Shown here in pieces: positions 20,127 to 31,877 of a stretch of 64,000 nucleotides of DNA. Origin of the DNA: Fremontodendron californicum. Taxonomy: Eukaryota > Streptophyta > Magnoliopsida > Malvales > Malvaceae. A program made the position numbers and the translations under genes. The DNA lies in contig JAULJL010000028.1 of NCBI GenBank assembly GCA_030761205.1, positions 19,457,001-19,521,000 on the forward strand. The letters run 5' to 3'. A model generated the notes under the pieces. That model worked only from the letters and a program-made list of their open reading frames with translations, was not told the DNA's origin and did no database searches. How positions within the stretch are numbered: position 1 is the first letter of the stretch; each line of letters opens with the position of its first letter.

Positions 20127-21734
20127 TAATGGCATGGGTCTAAGTCAGGCTGAGGACAATAAACCAAGCGCTTCTTGGGAGGCAACCCAAAAGGATGGAG
20201 AGCATCTATTATATCAGATTTGCATATTCCTTACTCTCCATCATTCTATCTTTTATTGTTTTTCTTTTGTTTTGTTTAGTAGTTCTTTTCTCTTACATAT
20301 AATTCTAGCAGTGGGGGATAATAGCATTACATTGAGGACAATGTAAAATTTATGTGTAGGGGGGAAGAATTTAGGATTTTATTTAGAGTGTTTAGTTTTT
20401 GAGTCTTTTATGTTGTTTTTAGTGTGTTTTAGTTACTTTCAATACTATGATGAGATATGAATTGCATAAGTCTAAAACAGATTTATTACTGAGAAGATTT
20501 TCATAAGAATTGAGCTTGATATCAACTTTTTTATGAGCCAATGTTAATATGATATGTTGATTGAGAAAGAAGCATGTTTAGACTTAAATCTGACTTGTAT
20601 ACTCATCCTTGTGAGTTTTTGAGCCTATAATGATTGATGTATTATACATATCAATCTAATTTCTTTCTTGAGTCTCTTATGATTACATGATTCTCTAGAA
20701 CTTGCTTTAAACCTTGTTGAGACTATATTGATGCATGTGACAACATGAATATGATAGAGGCATTAGGATTTTTAGCCAGGGCCAAACAGCCATCCCTTAT
20801 TGATGTTCCAAGAGAACACACCCTTAGTGAACCAATTTGAGCCTACATTGAATAAGCTATTTCTTTGGTAACCATAACTTGTCCCTAACCTAAATATACT
20901 TATTTATATCTTTACCTTTGTTCTAAAGATGAATTAGCTTGTTTTGAGACAAGTTGCAAAGACAAGGAAGATCTATTGAAAATTTGGGTTTGAAACAAGA
21001 AATAAGTGTGGGGGAAAAAGAAAAGAAAAGTCAAGAGAAAAAGAAATGGAATACTGGCAAATACATTCCTATGTGAAAAAAAAAATATATGAATCATCTC
21101 TTGAATTTGTGGAAAAAGAAAAAGATGTTACAAAGTTGTTTAGAATGAAGAAAAGGCCCAACATGAATATCCGGCCTATGTGACTATGTACTTGTAAAGA
21201 GTTTTGAGAAGTTTCTTTGTATAAATCTTATTATGTCTCTAAACTCTATAAAATCTTTGGAACTTTTGTAATATCCTTTATCTTTTATTCTTTAGCCACA
21301 TTATTACCCTTTGGCCCCATAATAACCTTGCATAAAGACCTCTTGATTCATGAAGTTGCATGATCTAAGTAGTGGAGAATAGGTGGACAAGCAAGCATAT
21401 GGTAGAAACTGTTTTCATGAGATTGATTGAGTGTAAATACATCACCAGTACTTTAAAGAGTGAAAATCATGAGGGTATCCCATGTGAGAAGTTGAGATTA
21501 AGTTTGAACATGCACTATTTTGATTGAGATATGTTATGTTAATTTTAGCTTAACTCAAACCATTTACTATCAAGCATGATTTTTTGTGAAACTCTTTAAG
21601 CTATTGATTAGTTTATAAGACTTGTTCAATGATTGTCTCTAACTTGTATTGAAAGAGGATTAGATTAGGTTTTATTACATTGTGTCTATTTGATTTTGCT
21701 CGAGGACTAGCAAAAGATTAAGTGTGGGGGAATT
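20127..21734 (+). other. 3' untranslated region of element A with polypurine tract
   Basis: About 1.6 kb without a credible ORF; an env-like gene, present in some Athila elements, is not visible. It contains the hairpin at 20327-20346 with a GGGGGGAAG tract after it, and the true polypurine tract TAAGTGTGGGGGAATT just before the LTR at 21735. Confidence 0.8.
20327..20346 (+). other. Perfect hairpin TTACATTG-AGGA-CAATGTAA
   Basis: 8-bp stem and 4-nt loop followed within 15 bp by TAGGGGGGAAG. It is located about 200 bp after the integrase stop. This is the prototype of the hairpin and purine-tract pairs found in the B, C and E copies. Confidence 0.7.
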
Positions 21735-23535
21735 TGATAAGTGCTTAATTTCATACATTTTCCTATTTAATTTCCTTATACTTTGTGCTTTGATTCTTAC
21801 TTCCTTGACATTTTACTAGGTTTTTATGCTTTGTAGGTATTTTGGAGGAGATGAAGTAGAAACATGTCAATTAGGATGTTAAAGAGCTTACAAAAGTGAA
21901 CTCACAAGATGGAAAAAGAGTTGGGAGTCAAAAAGATCAAATTCTTGGTGCAAAGCAAGAAGACAGATTTGACCTCCGGAGCTTGTTGCTAAGAAAACAT
22001 GATGTTAGACTCTTTATTCGAAGAAACTTCCTTCTTGACTTTTGAAGATCAGTTGATTATCTTTCCAAGGGTTGGTCATGGGCCTATATCGGATAAGAAA
22101 TGGTCATCCAAATCGGCAATGGAATATCTCCCTAAAAACCCTAGTGGCAGAAAAAACCCTAGCCGCAAATCACATATTTTTCTTAATACCCTAGCTGAAT
22201 TTTATGTTTATCCTTGCCAAAGAAGGATTAGTGGCTGTCAACTTGCATTAATTGCAAGTATCTTTCCTTAAAGCTAATCCTAGTCAAAGTAGGAGAATTA
22301 AATCAGCCAAGACTTTCCTTCCTTACACTTACTTTGGCTGCAAGAATATAATCTCTCTTCATTAAAGAGTGCTTTGACTAAAACTTTCCTACTTTATTCA
22401 AACTTGGCTGCCAAGGCTTATATCTTTCCTTAAAACACAAAAGTCAGCCACTTTTCCTTAACTTTAGCCACAAGTCAGCATTTATTGAAGGGAGAGAGCT
22501 GAAATTCACTTGTTTGATGCCCTAGCTATAAATAGAGATTAAGGGGGCATACGAAATTTACTTTTTCCCAAGCATCAAAGTTCTGATTTCTTCTTTGTTT
22601 CTTTGTTTTTGAGAGAGCAAGAGGCTGGATAATTAATATTATTCTTCTTCTTCTTTCTTTCTTTTATTTTCTTCTTAGATTCTCTTTAATTTTATGTTTA
22701 TGTTTACAATGCCTATGCTAGGCTAAACTTTTATTTGGTTAAGGGTGATTTCAAAGCCATAGACATGTTTTGTAATTGATTTTCAGATTCTATCTATCAT
22801 TAATTTTCTATCAAAGTTGCTTATGTTCTTCTACAAGAATTGTTTTATGATGTTGTCTTGATTTATTTAGGTGTACAACTAGATAGATCTTGATAATTAT
22901 CTATTGCTAGTTTAGGAGTCTTGATCCGTGTAATTGTCTTGACTTCCTTTTCATAAGTGGCAATTTGTGATTAATGATTATGGTCAAGTTTTCGATAATT
23001 GCAAAGTGGAACATAACCTAAGTTTAACAATCCGAGCTTATGTGTTTGTTGCTTAGATCAACCTATCTTTCTCATCATAAAGCTGCCATTAAATTGAATT
23101 TAGAGAGCTTATTCTATGTTGTTTGATGGTTAGAGATTAAATAGAGAGTTTGTTCTATTTAACGACAAACTAAGGAAAGATTGGGATAACAGAGCTTGTT
23201 GTTATCTACGGTTGTTAACTTTGATAGTTGGTTGATATTGATAGATCTGAAATTGGTTCTTAATGATTTCTAGTGGTGGAGAATGAAACCTTAACCATAT
23301 TTCTCTCATATTTGATTTCTTATTTCTTACTTGCATCTTACTTTCTTGTTTGCTTATTTTTAAAACTATTTCAAAACCCCCTTTTCTTTTGTTTTCTTTG
23401 AACCTAATTTATAAACTAATAACTCATAGATTAAAACCCAATCCTTGAGGATTCGACCCTTGCTAATCACTATACTCTACAATTGATTTTTTTTAAGTGC
23501 AAGGTTGAACAAGATACACTCTTTTGGGTGCATCA
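21735..23535 (+). repeat. 3' LTR of element A
   Basis: 1801 bp, TGATAAG to GCATCA, near-identical to 2396-4197 (a few substitutions and short indels, including the shortened CCTAGCTATAAATAG region). Followed by the duplicated CTCAC. Confidence 0.93.
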
Positions 23536-23540
23536 CTCAC

Positions 23541-24011
23541 TGTCGCCGGTAAAGGCTAGTAAGGCACCCCGAGAAAAGCGGGTTCAATTCGTTAGAGTCT
23601 ATTTCCCTAGCCCATGCGGATTGTTAATCACAAAGGCTTAGTTACTTTGCTCCCACCTAAAAGGACGGTACCCGGGTATAGGATTCATGATTTGCAAAAA
23701 CACATTTAGTGTGTGAGGAGAAATAACAAACCTTTCACCACCTATTCTACATCCTTTATTCTAAATGCCCCAACAAGATTAAACAACATAAACCATCAAT
23801 TAATCAATAAATGAATATATGCACCAAAATAACCAGAGAACAATTATAATATGTATACACATGAATATGGACATATTTAAAAACATTTTATTATTTTTGA
23901 AATTATCCTTATTTTAAAAAAAATGTTGGAATTAAAATTAAATACCAATTAAACCAACAAAACCGAGACTTTGATAACACAAGACTAATTTTAGGCCTGA
24001 CTCTCTAATAG
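23541..24011 (-). other. Leader of element T, right part
   Basis: Continues the sequence interrupted at 2395. On the minus strand it lies just downstream of the tRNA-Arg-type PBS. Noncoding. Confidence 0.6.
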
Positions 24012-24029
24012 TCCCCAGCGGAGTCACCA
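24012..24029 (-). promoter_or_regulatory. PBS of element T, tRNA-Arg type
   Basis: Plus-strand TCCCCAGCGGAGTCACCA ends in CCA like a tRNA 3' end, so the minus strand is a PBS. It lies 3 bp from the LTR end. The pattern TGGTGACTCCGCTGGGGA is that of Tat/Ogre elements primed by tRNA-Arg. Confidence 0.65.
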
Positions 24030-24828
24030 AGCTGTCGCAACCTAAAAAATAACAAGTCTAATCGCAAGACTTTATTTTTCGTTAAGCGTGACATTAAAAA
24101 AAAAAAAAAAAAGAGGAAAAGTCGACTTAATTCCTCTTAAAAAATGAAGGTTTTGAAAATGACCTTGAAAAAGACATCGAGTCGCCACCAATTTTGTTTA
24201 GCTAGGTGTGATCGGCCACCTATTAAAACCGGTTTTATAAAACATTTTAAAATAATTAAAACATTTTTAGAACCAATTTCAAGTCTACGTTCTAAACCAA
24301 AGAAATCAAAGAAGCGGGTTCGGGACTCGGTTACGTGTGGGGAAGGACTAGCACCCCCACAACGCCCGTATAAAACGGTACCTTATTAATCGTGTGTTAT
24401 CTCAAGTCTCAGTAAAAAAGTCAATTTTTTTAATTTGGTATTTCAAGTTAATTCCCAATTTAAAAAAAATAATTCCATTTTTAATTGAAAATGATCCGGA
24501 ATTTATTAATTCAAAATATTCCTATATTCCCCAACAAACGTGGCAAAAAGTAGAAATTTTTATTAGTTTGAAAATTTTCCGAATCATTCTCATTTTAAAG
24601 AAGATATTCTGTTATTAATGATAATTGATGATATCCTCCCCAGCAAACCCGACAGAGAACTCATGAATTATTTTAACTCGAGAATATCTTTATTTTATTG
24701 AAAATCGTTACCTTTTTCAAGACATTTAAAAAATATAAGAATATGAATATGTGTGACATAAATAAAATGACATAGCAAAGTCTAAATAATATAATCCAAC
24801 CTAAACGGTATGACATAATTTAAATGTC

Positions 24829-24980
24829 TTAGCATATTCTAAATGAAATGAAATATCCTAGGTTATATGATATATTCTAAATGAAAAGAAATGACCTAGG
24901 TAACATGATATATTCTATATGAAATGTAATAACCTAGGTAACATAATATATTCTATATGAAATGAAATACTTTAAACGAC
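24829..24980. repeat. 38-bp degenerate tandem repeat
   Basis: Three to four units with GATATATTCT and CCTAGGTAAC at a 38-bp period (24867, 24905, 24943), plus a weaker unit before them. Inside the T LTR. Confidence 0.75.
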
Positions 24981-27114
24981 ATGGCAAATATAAATGATAT
25001 GGCCTATAATCTAAATGACATGAAACATAAAATAATGCTATCATATAATATGCATGGAAGTAAAAATAAAAATAATAATGTATGAACATAGTATATGCTA
25101 AATAATATGACAAAAATAACTAAATAAAAAGCATAGGATATCATGAAATATTCAAAACCATATAACAAATAATATAATATCAAAAATTTAAATCCAAGAT
25201 AATAACACCATCCTGAAAATAAAACTTACCAAAAATTACATATTATATAATATGCATGAATATGTAAAATGCAATGCATGAGAATGTATTTTTTTCCTTT
25301 AATTAAGGAAATCCATATATCTAAAAAGATATCTGGCTACCTTAGGAAAATATATCAAATTAAATATTCTAAAACCAAAATACTTTGTGATTGTTTGAAA
25401 ACAATTTTGAAAAGCTTAGATTAAAAATTAAAACTTAGCTAAACCCTTTTTTAAATGGCTCTAATTTCCTAAGTTTAAAATCCCGAACTTGATCACCCTT
25501 AACCCGAGACTTAAAAAATCATTTTTAGAGTTTAAAAAGGCTTAGAAACTAAGTTAGTAGCTAAACTTCCTAATCAGCCCCCTCTAAGTAACTTAACCAA
25601 AACAAAAAAAATGATTTTCCTTCAAATTCAATTCTGCCTCCACTGTCTAGTTTTAAAGCATGATTTTTTACCCTATTTTTAAAAATTCAAACAAATCTAA
25701 AAAAATACTGGAGACTCAGGACACATAAAACTAGACGAGAAAAAATCGGCTTAATTTTTTGATTAAAGATGACTGCTCAGAAAAATTACGAAAGTACGAG
25801 TAGTGGGTAAAAAAACTGTTTTGCCAAAACACATTCTTTTGCCTTTGATAAAATCATTTAAAAAACAAAGTAAAAATATTAGAGACTCTCTAAAAGACTC
25901 ACAAACAGTAGCTAACACTTTTGAAATGTTAGGCGAAAAATTGGCTAAGTAAAAAAAATCACAAAGGTAGAATAATCAATTTGACAACTCTTTAATTTTC
26001 CACAAGTATGCTCAAGTAAGCATGACTTTGAACCATTGATTGGCCTAAGTCATAAGCCAAGTGGCAAGGACATGAAATGCATGAAAAATACAATAAATAT
26101 GATGCTTGAAATGCATGATTTAAAACCCAAATGACCTGAAAAATGCATGACATCAATAAAATGACCTAGACCTAAATGAACTTGCATGGAATTTAATGCA
26201 ACCTAGGTCTAAAATGCATGAATATGCATGGCAAAGCAAACCAATCCTAAACCTAAAAAATGCATGGAAATAACACAAACATATGGCATGCTTAAACAAA
26301 ATATTCAACGAAATGTCATGAAAATGCAAACCTATCAACTAGCATGATGAAAATGTACATGCAAAGCATAAAATAGAGGGGTGGTCGAATGGCCTCATGC
26401 TTCAAAATGAACATGGCATTTCCACAAACACATGATATACTAACATGCATAGCTAAAGAATAACACTCAAATCATGCAAACATAAAGTAAAGACATGAAA
26501 ATAAATAGGCATTTTCACAAACACATGGATTACAAAATGTAAAACATAAACAAACTTAAACATTTTGAAAGCAGAAAATCAAAAATGCAAGATAAGTAAA
26601 ATAAGCATGATAATAGACTCAAAAATGGAAATAAGCAAGAAACCAAATTAAAACAAGCTTCATGTTTATGTATTAGAAGAAGATTTAAAACATCAAAACT
26701 TATTCAATATCAAGAATAACATGAAATAACAAAGCAAAACAGCAACTCTCAAAAATACTAGGCCATTCGGCCAACCCAAAAATAAGAAGGAAAAAAAAAT
26801 TCAAATGCTTTTTACAAGAAAGAATCAAGAAAGAACTTAAAGAAGAATATTAAAAATACTTATTTAAAAAGGAAAATCAAAAGAAACTCACCAAATATTA
26901 AATGAAAACAGCAAATCAAGAATGGAAAATCAAAGAAAGTGCAAGAGTATGGTGCTTAAAGTAACCTCTAGAAGCTATCTTTCAAGCTTTTTCTCTTATA
27001 ACTTTTTTTTTTTTCTAAACTTTTCTTTTTGCCTTTCAACAATGGAGAGAAAAATCAGGAAAAACCAAGAGAGAATAGAGAGTGAATAGCTGAAAATGAA
27101 AAGAGAGAGAGCTC

Positions 27115-27126
27115 CCCTTATAGTGG
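27115..27126 (-). promoter_or_regulatory. Possible TATA box of the T LTR
   Basis: The minus strand reads CACTATAAGGGGAGC, followed by a CT-rich start region. It lies about 1.65 kb from the LTR outer end. Position uncertain by a base or two. Confidence 0.4.
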
Positions 27127-27529
27127 CCGAATGCCGCCCCTAATGCTAGGATGTTGTCATTTTTCATTCATCCAATTTTCATCCAAAGGCTATTGATCCA
27201 AGATGTTTAAAAAATGAAATTATCCCCATTAGATTAGGCCATCAATTATCCACAATTACAGCTGTTCAAGAATCTTAAGCCATTATGTTAACACTATCCC
27301 TCTTCATGCATTGGTCCATGTGGCTTATTTGCAAAGGCTTCATAAAAAAATAACTAAATTCCTCTTCATTGTTGGCCTTTTGATTAAAAATTAGAAAATA
27401 ACTACCCATCCTTGGGCCTTGGCCAGCCAACCCCTTTTCTTCAAGCCCATGCTTCCTTTTTTTAAAAGGCAAGAAAACCTTTTTTGGTTTCTTGGGTAAA
27501 ATAACCTTTTTGCCTCTCGAGCATAAATA

Positions 27530-28140
27530 AATAGCAAACGGACTCCAAATTCAAATTTTCTTTTTTCAATACTTTCAAAATAATAAAAAATTGAATTCTG
27601 GAGGTTTTCAAAATTTTTCGAGTCCATTTGCTATTTATTTGGATTTTTCTTCCAAAATTGCCCTTTTGTGCTCCAAACTTTACTATTTTTTATACAAGCT
27701 CCAAATCAAGATTTTTCTTCACCAATCTCTTCCAAATAATTTAAAAGTGTGATCTAGAAGTTTTTATAATTTTTGGAACTCATTTGGTATTTTTTCTGGA
27801 TTTATCTGCTTGAATTACTACATAAGGGCCCGGGATTTGGCCATTTTGCAAACGAACTCTGAATTCAAATTTTATTTCTCTTGTCTCTTCAAAATAATTT
27901 AAAAATGAGATTTGCAAATTTTCATAATTTCAGAATTTTTGGAGTTCATTTGCTATTTTTCCGGGATTTATCTTCTTAAATTTTTGCATAGGGGACTCGG
28001 GATTTGGCCATTTTGCAAACGAACTCCGAATAAGGATTTTCTTTCGCCAATCTCTTTGAAATGATTTAAGAATGAGATCTGCAATTTTTCAGAATTTTTT
28101 GAGTTCATTTACTATTTTCCAAAATTTTCCAATTTTGCCC
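27530..28140. repeat. About 160-bp degenerate tandem repeat in the T LTR
   Basis: Four units marked by GAGTTCATTTGCTATTTT-like words (near 27620, 27776, 27940, 28099), with GGGATTTGGCCATTTTGCAA in two of them. On the minus strand they are upstream of the possible TATA box, so they are U3 repeats. Confidence 0.7.
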
Positions 28141-28772
28141 TTTTGCATCCGAAACCCGATTTTGCTCAAAACAAGTCCGATTTTCAGATTTTCTTCAAAC
28201 TGAGCTTTGGGCTATCCTTTTTTGATCATTCCTTATCCATTAGGGGCTTTAGTCTTACCGAATCGGGTCATTTCCGTAATTCTTCCAAATTTCACCGAAA
28301 TCCACCAAAAACCCTAATCCTCGATTTTCTTCCGGATTTTCAGTTTTTCTTCTAAGTAGCTTCTCCATTACCCATAGTCACTGCTTATCTTTCATTTGGA
28401 ACCTTCAATTTTGACCAATTTGAGCATTTAAGCATTTTTCCCCAAATTTCTTGAATTAGGGTTTCTGTTCTACTGAATCTCTGTAACCCAACTTTCAAAC
28501 TCCATATCTTTCGATGTAGACCTCTGATTATCAAAATTATTTCGCCATTTTTCAATTGAACTTCAAATCTTGATTTTGAAAGTGGGTTGACTTTTTTAGT
28601 ATTTGACTTTTTGAGGTTGACTTTTTCAAGTTTGACTTTCTATGCTCGTCTTCTTAGACTAAGTCTCGGAGTACCACCTGCAAGATGAAAAAAGTCTTTT
28701 TACATTCTGAAACATCAATTTAGGAAGAAAATATACCTGTTTTAGTGGTCCGAACAAAATTAGGTGTCTACA

Positions 28773-29142
28773 GCGGGGTCACAAAGCTAAAACCTGAACG
28801 TGCTAAAACTAGCGACTAACGGACACTTATCTCCCAAGCATGACACCATCCTTCATGGACAAGGAAAATGGATGAGGATGCACACCAAGGATGACCCAAT
28901 TCCGAGCTTTACAACAGAGCTCCAAATGTGATGGCTCAATCACCAAAAGTGAAGATGTCCTACCAAAAATTGCACGCAGGGCATGAAGAGCTCTCGTTCT
29001 CCCACGCCGAGAGTCACAAGGCGCTCATCAGACTCTTCATCGCTCCAAGAGACGCGCCCCGCTCATCCTGATCATCATTGCACCCAATCCTCCTCAAGTG
29101 ACCGGAACTGATTCACACTTTCAGTCTTGAGGGGTGACTGAA
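28773..29142. other. Unidentified, higher-GC flank of element T
   Basis: About 370 bp outside the T LTR, starting GCGGGGTCACAAAGC, which oddly resembles the T PBS core. A purine-rich GAGGGGTGACTGAA at 29130-29142 precedes the next LTR-like start, so this may be the 3' internal end of another element. No ORF recognised. Confidence 0.4.
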
Positions 29143-29925
29143 TGTTAGGGAGGACCTGGAACTAGGCCCACTGTGGTCTAGCTGTCAGAACCGGACGCGA
29201 AATCAGAACACCTACACAACTGTCCCAACAGAAATAGGTTCGGATTGGGTGCAAAGCAGATACATCTCCCATCATGTACCCTCATTCAGATGCTGACACG
29301 TGGCACAATCTGGATCGTTCGTCAACCTATAAATAGGTTACTACTAGCCTACTCCAAGACACCTCATCATAAGCCTAAAATTCGGACTAGAGAGAGAGAA
29401 TACTCTAACCAGATCAGTTCTCCCTATCTTACTCTACATTTTAAATTTCGAATATCCTAAGTGATCCTATGTCTTTATGTGCTAAACACTTCAGGTGATA
29501 CTGACTTGAGCGTCTGAGCGCGCCCCGGAGGTAAATCTTTGGCGGCACTCTATCCTCGTTGCTTTCTTGCATGAAACCATCCAACTAGTGAAGATCACTT
29601 CGGTCCCAATTAGTCCCGATGTCGCCCGATGTGATCCGATGTGCCACGCACCTCTAGCAGAAGGTTGATCATATCAGTTCCTAAGTGCCTTGTACACTCG
29701 GCGAGAGACTAACCACTTCGGTTCCCAAGTGCCACGCACATCTATTGACTTCGGGCTCCATGTGTATGATGTCCACCTAAGTGCCATTTACTTTGGCCCA
29801 AACACACCCAACACATCAGTACTCTATTGTTCGTTAGTGTTCAGCCTTAGTCTCTGCCACTACAGCGGCCACATCCACTCCAGCAGACTCTTACAGTTGT
29901 GGACACTGATATTTTCACTCGCAAC
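29143..29925 (+). repeat. Probable partial LTR of an unrelated retrotransposon
   Basis: Starts TGTTAGGGAGG immediately after a purine tract, as a 3' LTR would. It contains a G-box and TATA box (29297-29336) and a GC-rich downstream half. A clear end is not found; A/B/C-family LTR sequence begins at about 29926, so it may be truncated. Confidence 0.45.
29297..29336 (+). promoter_or_regulatory. G-box/ABRE and TATA box
   Basis: ACACGTGGCA at 29297-29306 (ACGTG core of G-box and abscisic-acid response elements) lies 20 bp before CTATAAATAG at 29327-29336. This is a well-formed plant promoter arrangement inside the LTR-like segment. Confidence 0.6.
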
Positions 29926-30212
29926 GGATAATTATCAAGATCTATCTAGTTGGCCACCAAAAAAATCAAGACAACATCATGAACAATTCTTACAGAAGAA
30001 CATAAGCAACTTTGATAGCAAACCAATAATAGATAGAATATGAAAATCAATTACAAAACATGTCTAGGGCTTTGAAATCACCCTTAACCAAAGAAAAGTT
30101 TTGCCTAGCATAGGCATTATTAAGATAAACATAAAAGAGATGTCTAGTTTGTGGCTCAAAAGATTGTATTTATAGAGTTTTAAAACCCTGAGAACAAGTC
30201 CTTACCACACAA
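29926..30212 (-). repeat. C-type LTR fragment, inverted
   Basis: Reverse complement of part of the C-type LTR (compare 32355-32720), with an internal deletion near 30140. Both ends are abrupt junctions. Confidence 0.7.
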
Positions 30213-31877
30213 GTAAGTTAGGATTTTTAACCAGGGCCAAACAGCCATCCCTTATTAATGTTCCAAGAGAACATCCCCCTTAGTGAACCAATTTGAGCCT
30301 AAATTGATTAAGCTATTTCTTTGGTATCTATAACTTGTCCCTAACCTAAAATACTTATTTATATCTTTACCCTTGTTCTAAAGATGAATTAGCATATTTT
30401 GAGACATATTGCAAAGACAAGGAAGATCTATTGAAAATTTGGGTTAGAAATAAGAAATAAGTGTGGAGAAAAACTAAAGAAAAGTCAAGAGAAAAAGAAA
30501 GGGAATATTGCCAAATACATTCCTATGTGGAAAAAAATGAAAAAAAAAATATGAATCATCTCTTGATATTGTGGAAAAAGAAAAAGATGTTACAAAGTTG
30601 TTTAGAATGAAGAAAAGGCTCAACATGAATATTCGGCCTATATGATTATGTACTTGTAAAGAGTTTTGAGAAGTTTCTTTGTATGAATCTTATTATGTCT
30701 CTAAACTCTATAAAATCTTTGGAACTATTGTAAATCCTTTATCTTTTATTTTTTTAGCCACATTATTACCCCTTGGACCCATTATAACCTTGCATAAAGA
30801 CCTCTTGATTCATGAAGTTGCATGATCTAAGCAGTGGAGAATAGGTGGACAAGCAAGCATATGGTAGAAAGTGTTTTCATGAGATTGATTGAGTGTAAAC
30901 ACTTGACCACAACTTTAAAGAGTGAAAATATGAGGGTATCCCATGTGAGAAGTTGAGATTAAGTTTGAACATGCACTATTTTGATTGAGATATGTAATTT
31001 TAATTTTAGCTTAACTCTAACCATTTACTATCAAGCATGATTTTTTGTGAACTCTTTAAGGTATTGATTAGTTTATAAGACCTTTTATTTTTGTTTATTA
31101 TTTTTTTTATGAGTCTTTAATATTATTATTATTATTATTATTAGTGTGTTTTAGTTCCTTTTTAATACAATGATGAGATATGAATTGCATAGGTCTAAAC
31201 TGGTTATTAGTGAGAAGATTTTCATGAGAATTAAGCTTGATACTAATTTTTATGAGCCAATGTTGATATGATATGTTGATTGAGAAAGAAGCATGTTTAG
31301 ACTTGATATTGACTTGTATAGTCATCCTTCTGAGTTTTTGAGCCTATATGATTGATGCATTATCCATATCAATCTAATTTTTCTTGAGTGCTCTTATGAT
31401 TACATGATTCTCTAGAACTGGCTTTAAACCGTTTGAGACTATATTGATACATGTGATAACATGAATATGATAGAGGCATTAGGATTATAACCAGAGCCAA
31501 ATAGCCATCCATTATTAATGTTCCAAGAAAACATCCCCACTAGTGAGCCAATTTGAGCTTACATTAAATATGCTATTTTATTGGTAACCACAACTTACAC
31601 CTAGCCTAAATATACTTATATCCTTACCCTTGTTCTAAATATGCATTATATATTTTGAGACATATTGCAAAAAACAATGGATATTTTTAGTTCAAAATTT
31701 GGGTTGGAAACAAAAGATAAGAGTGGGGGAAGAAAAGGAAAAAAAAGTCAAGATAAAAAGAAAGGGATCATTATCAAATACATTCCCATATTGGAAAAAA
31801 AAATCATCTCGTAAACTTTTGGTTAAAGACCTCTTGATTTATGAAGTTGCATGATCTAAATAGTGGACAATAGATGG
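30213..31877 (+). mobile_element. Element D remnant, left part (two 3' UTR pieces)
   Basis: 30213-31081 matches the later 3' UTR of A (compare 20766-21640). At 31082 it switches to the beginning of a C-type 3' UTR and repeats the same succession up to the site where C inserted. A tandem 3' UTR duplication or template switch explains this. No coding sequence. An (ATT)n run is at 31120-31143. Confidence 0.6.

Larger units (their letters stand above)
2396..23535 (+). mobile_element. Element A: Athila-type Ty3/gypsy LTR retrotransposon, interrupted by B1
   Basis: Two LTRs (2396-4197 and 21735-23535, 1802 and 1801 bp) start TGATAAG and end GCATCA. The element is flanked by the perfect 5-bp duplication CTCAC (2391-2395 and 23536-23540). 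The order is LTR, tRNA-Asp PBS, gag, zinc knuckle, protease, RT, RNase H, integrase, 3' UTR, polypurine tract, LTR, which is the Ty3/gypsy order. The DLGAS protease motif and the PBS point to the Athila lineage. No env-like ORF is visible after integrase. Without B1 the element is about 10.3 kb. It is inactive: gag and pol carry frameshifts and stops, and B1 splits RT. Confidence 0.93.
24033..28772 (-). repeat. Long 5' LTR of the Tat/Ogre-like element T
   Basis: On the minus strand it starts TGTAGACACC and ends GGTTGCGACA, directly before the PBS; 4740 bp, in the long-LTR range of Ogre-like elements. It holds no convincing ORF. The AT-rich interior (24600-26900) is full of ATGCATGAA-like words. 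The partner LTR is outside the window, so no target duplication can be checked. Confidence 0.72.

Noticed and set aside
20127..21734. env-like ORF after integrase in element A
   Set aside because: No long reading, no signal peptide or membrane segments; the region is the noncoding 3' UTR shared with B, C and E.
24144..24389. Small readings in the T LTR (24144-24389, 24394-24618, 28143-28355)
   Set aside because: Short, no family resemblance, in noncoding LTR sequence antisense to the element.
29690..30043. 117-codon plus-strand reading starting MYTRRETNHFG
   Set aside because: Crosses the junction between the orphan LTR-like segment and an inverted C-type LTR fragment; low-complexity, no domain.
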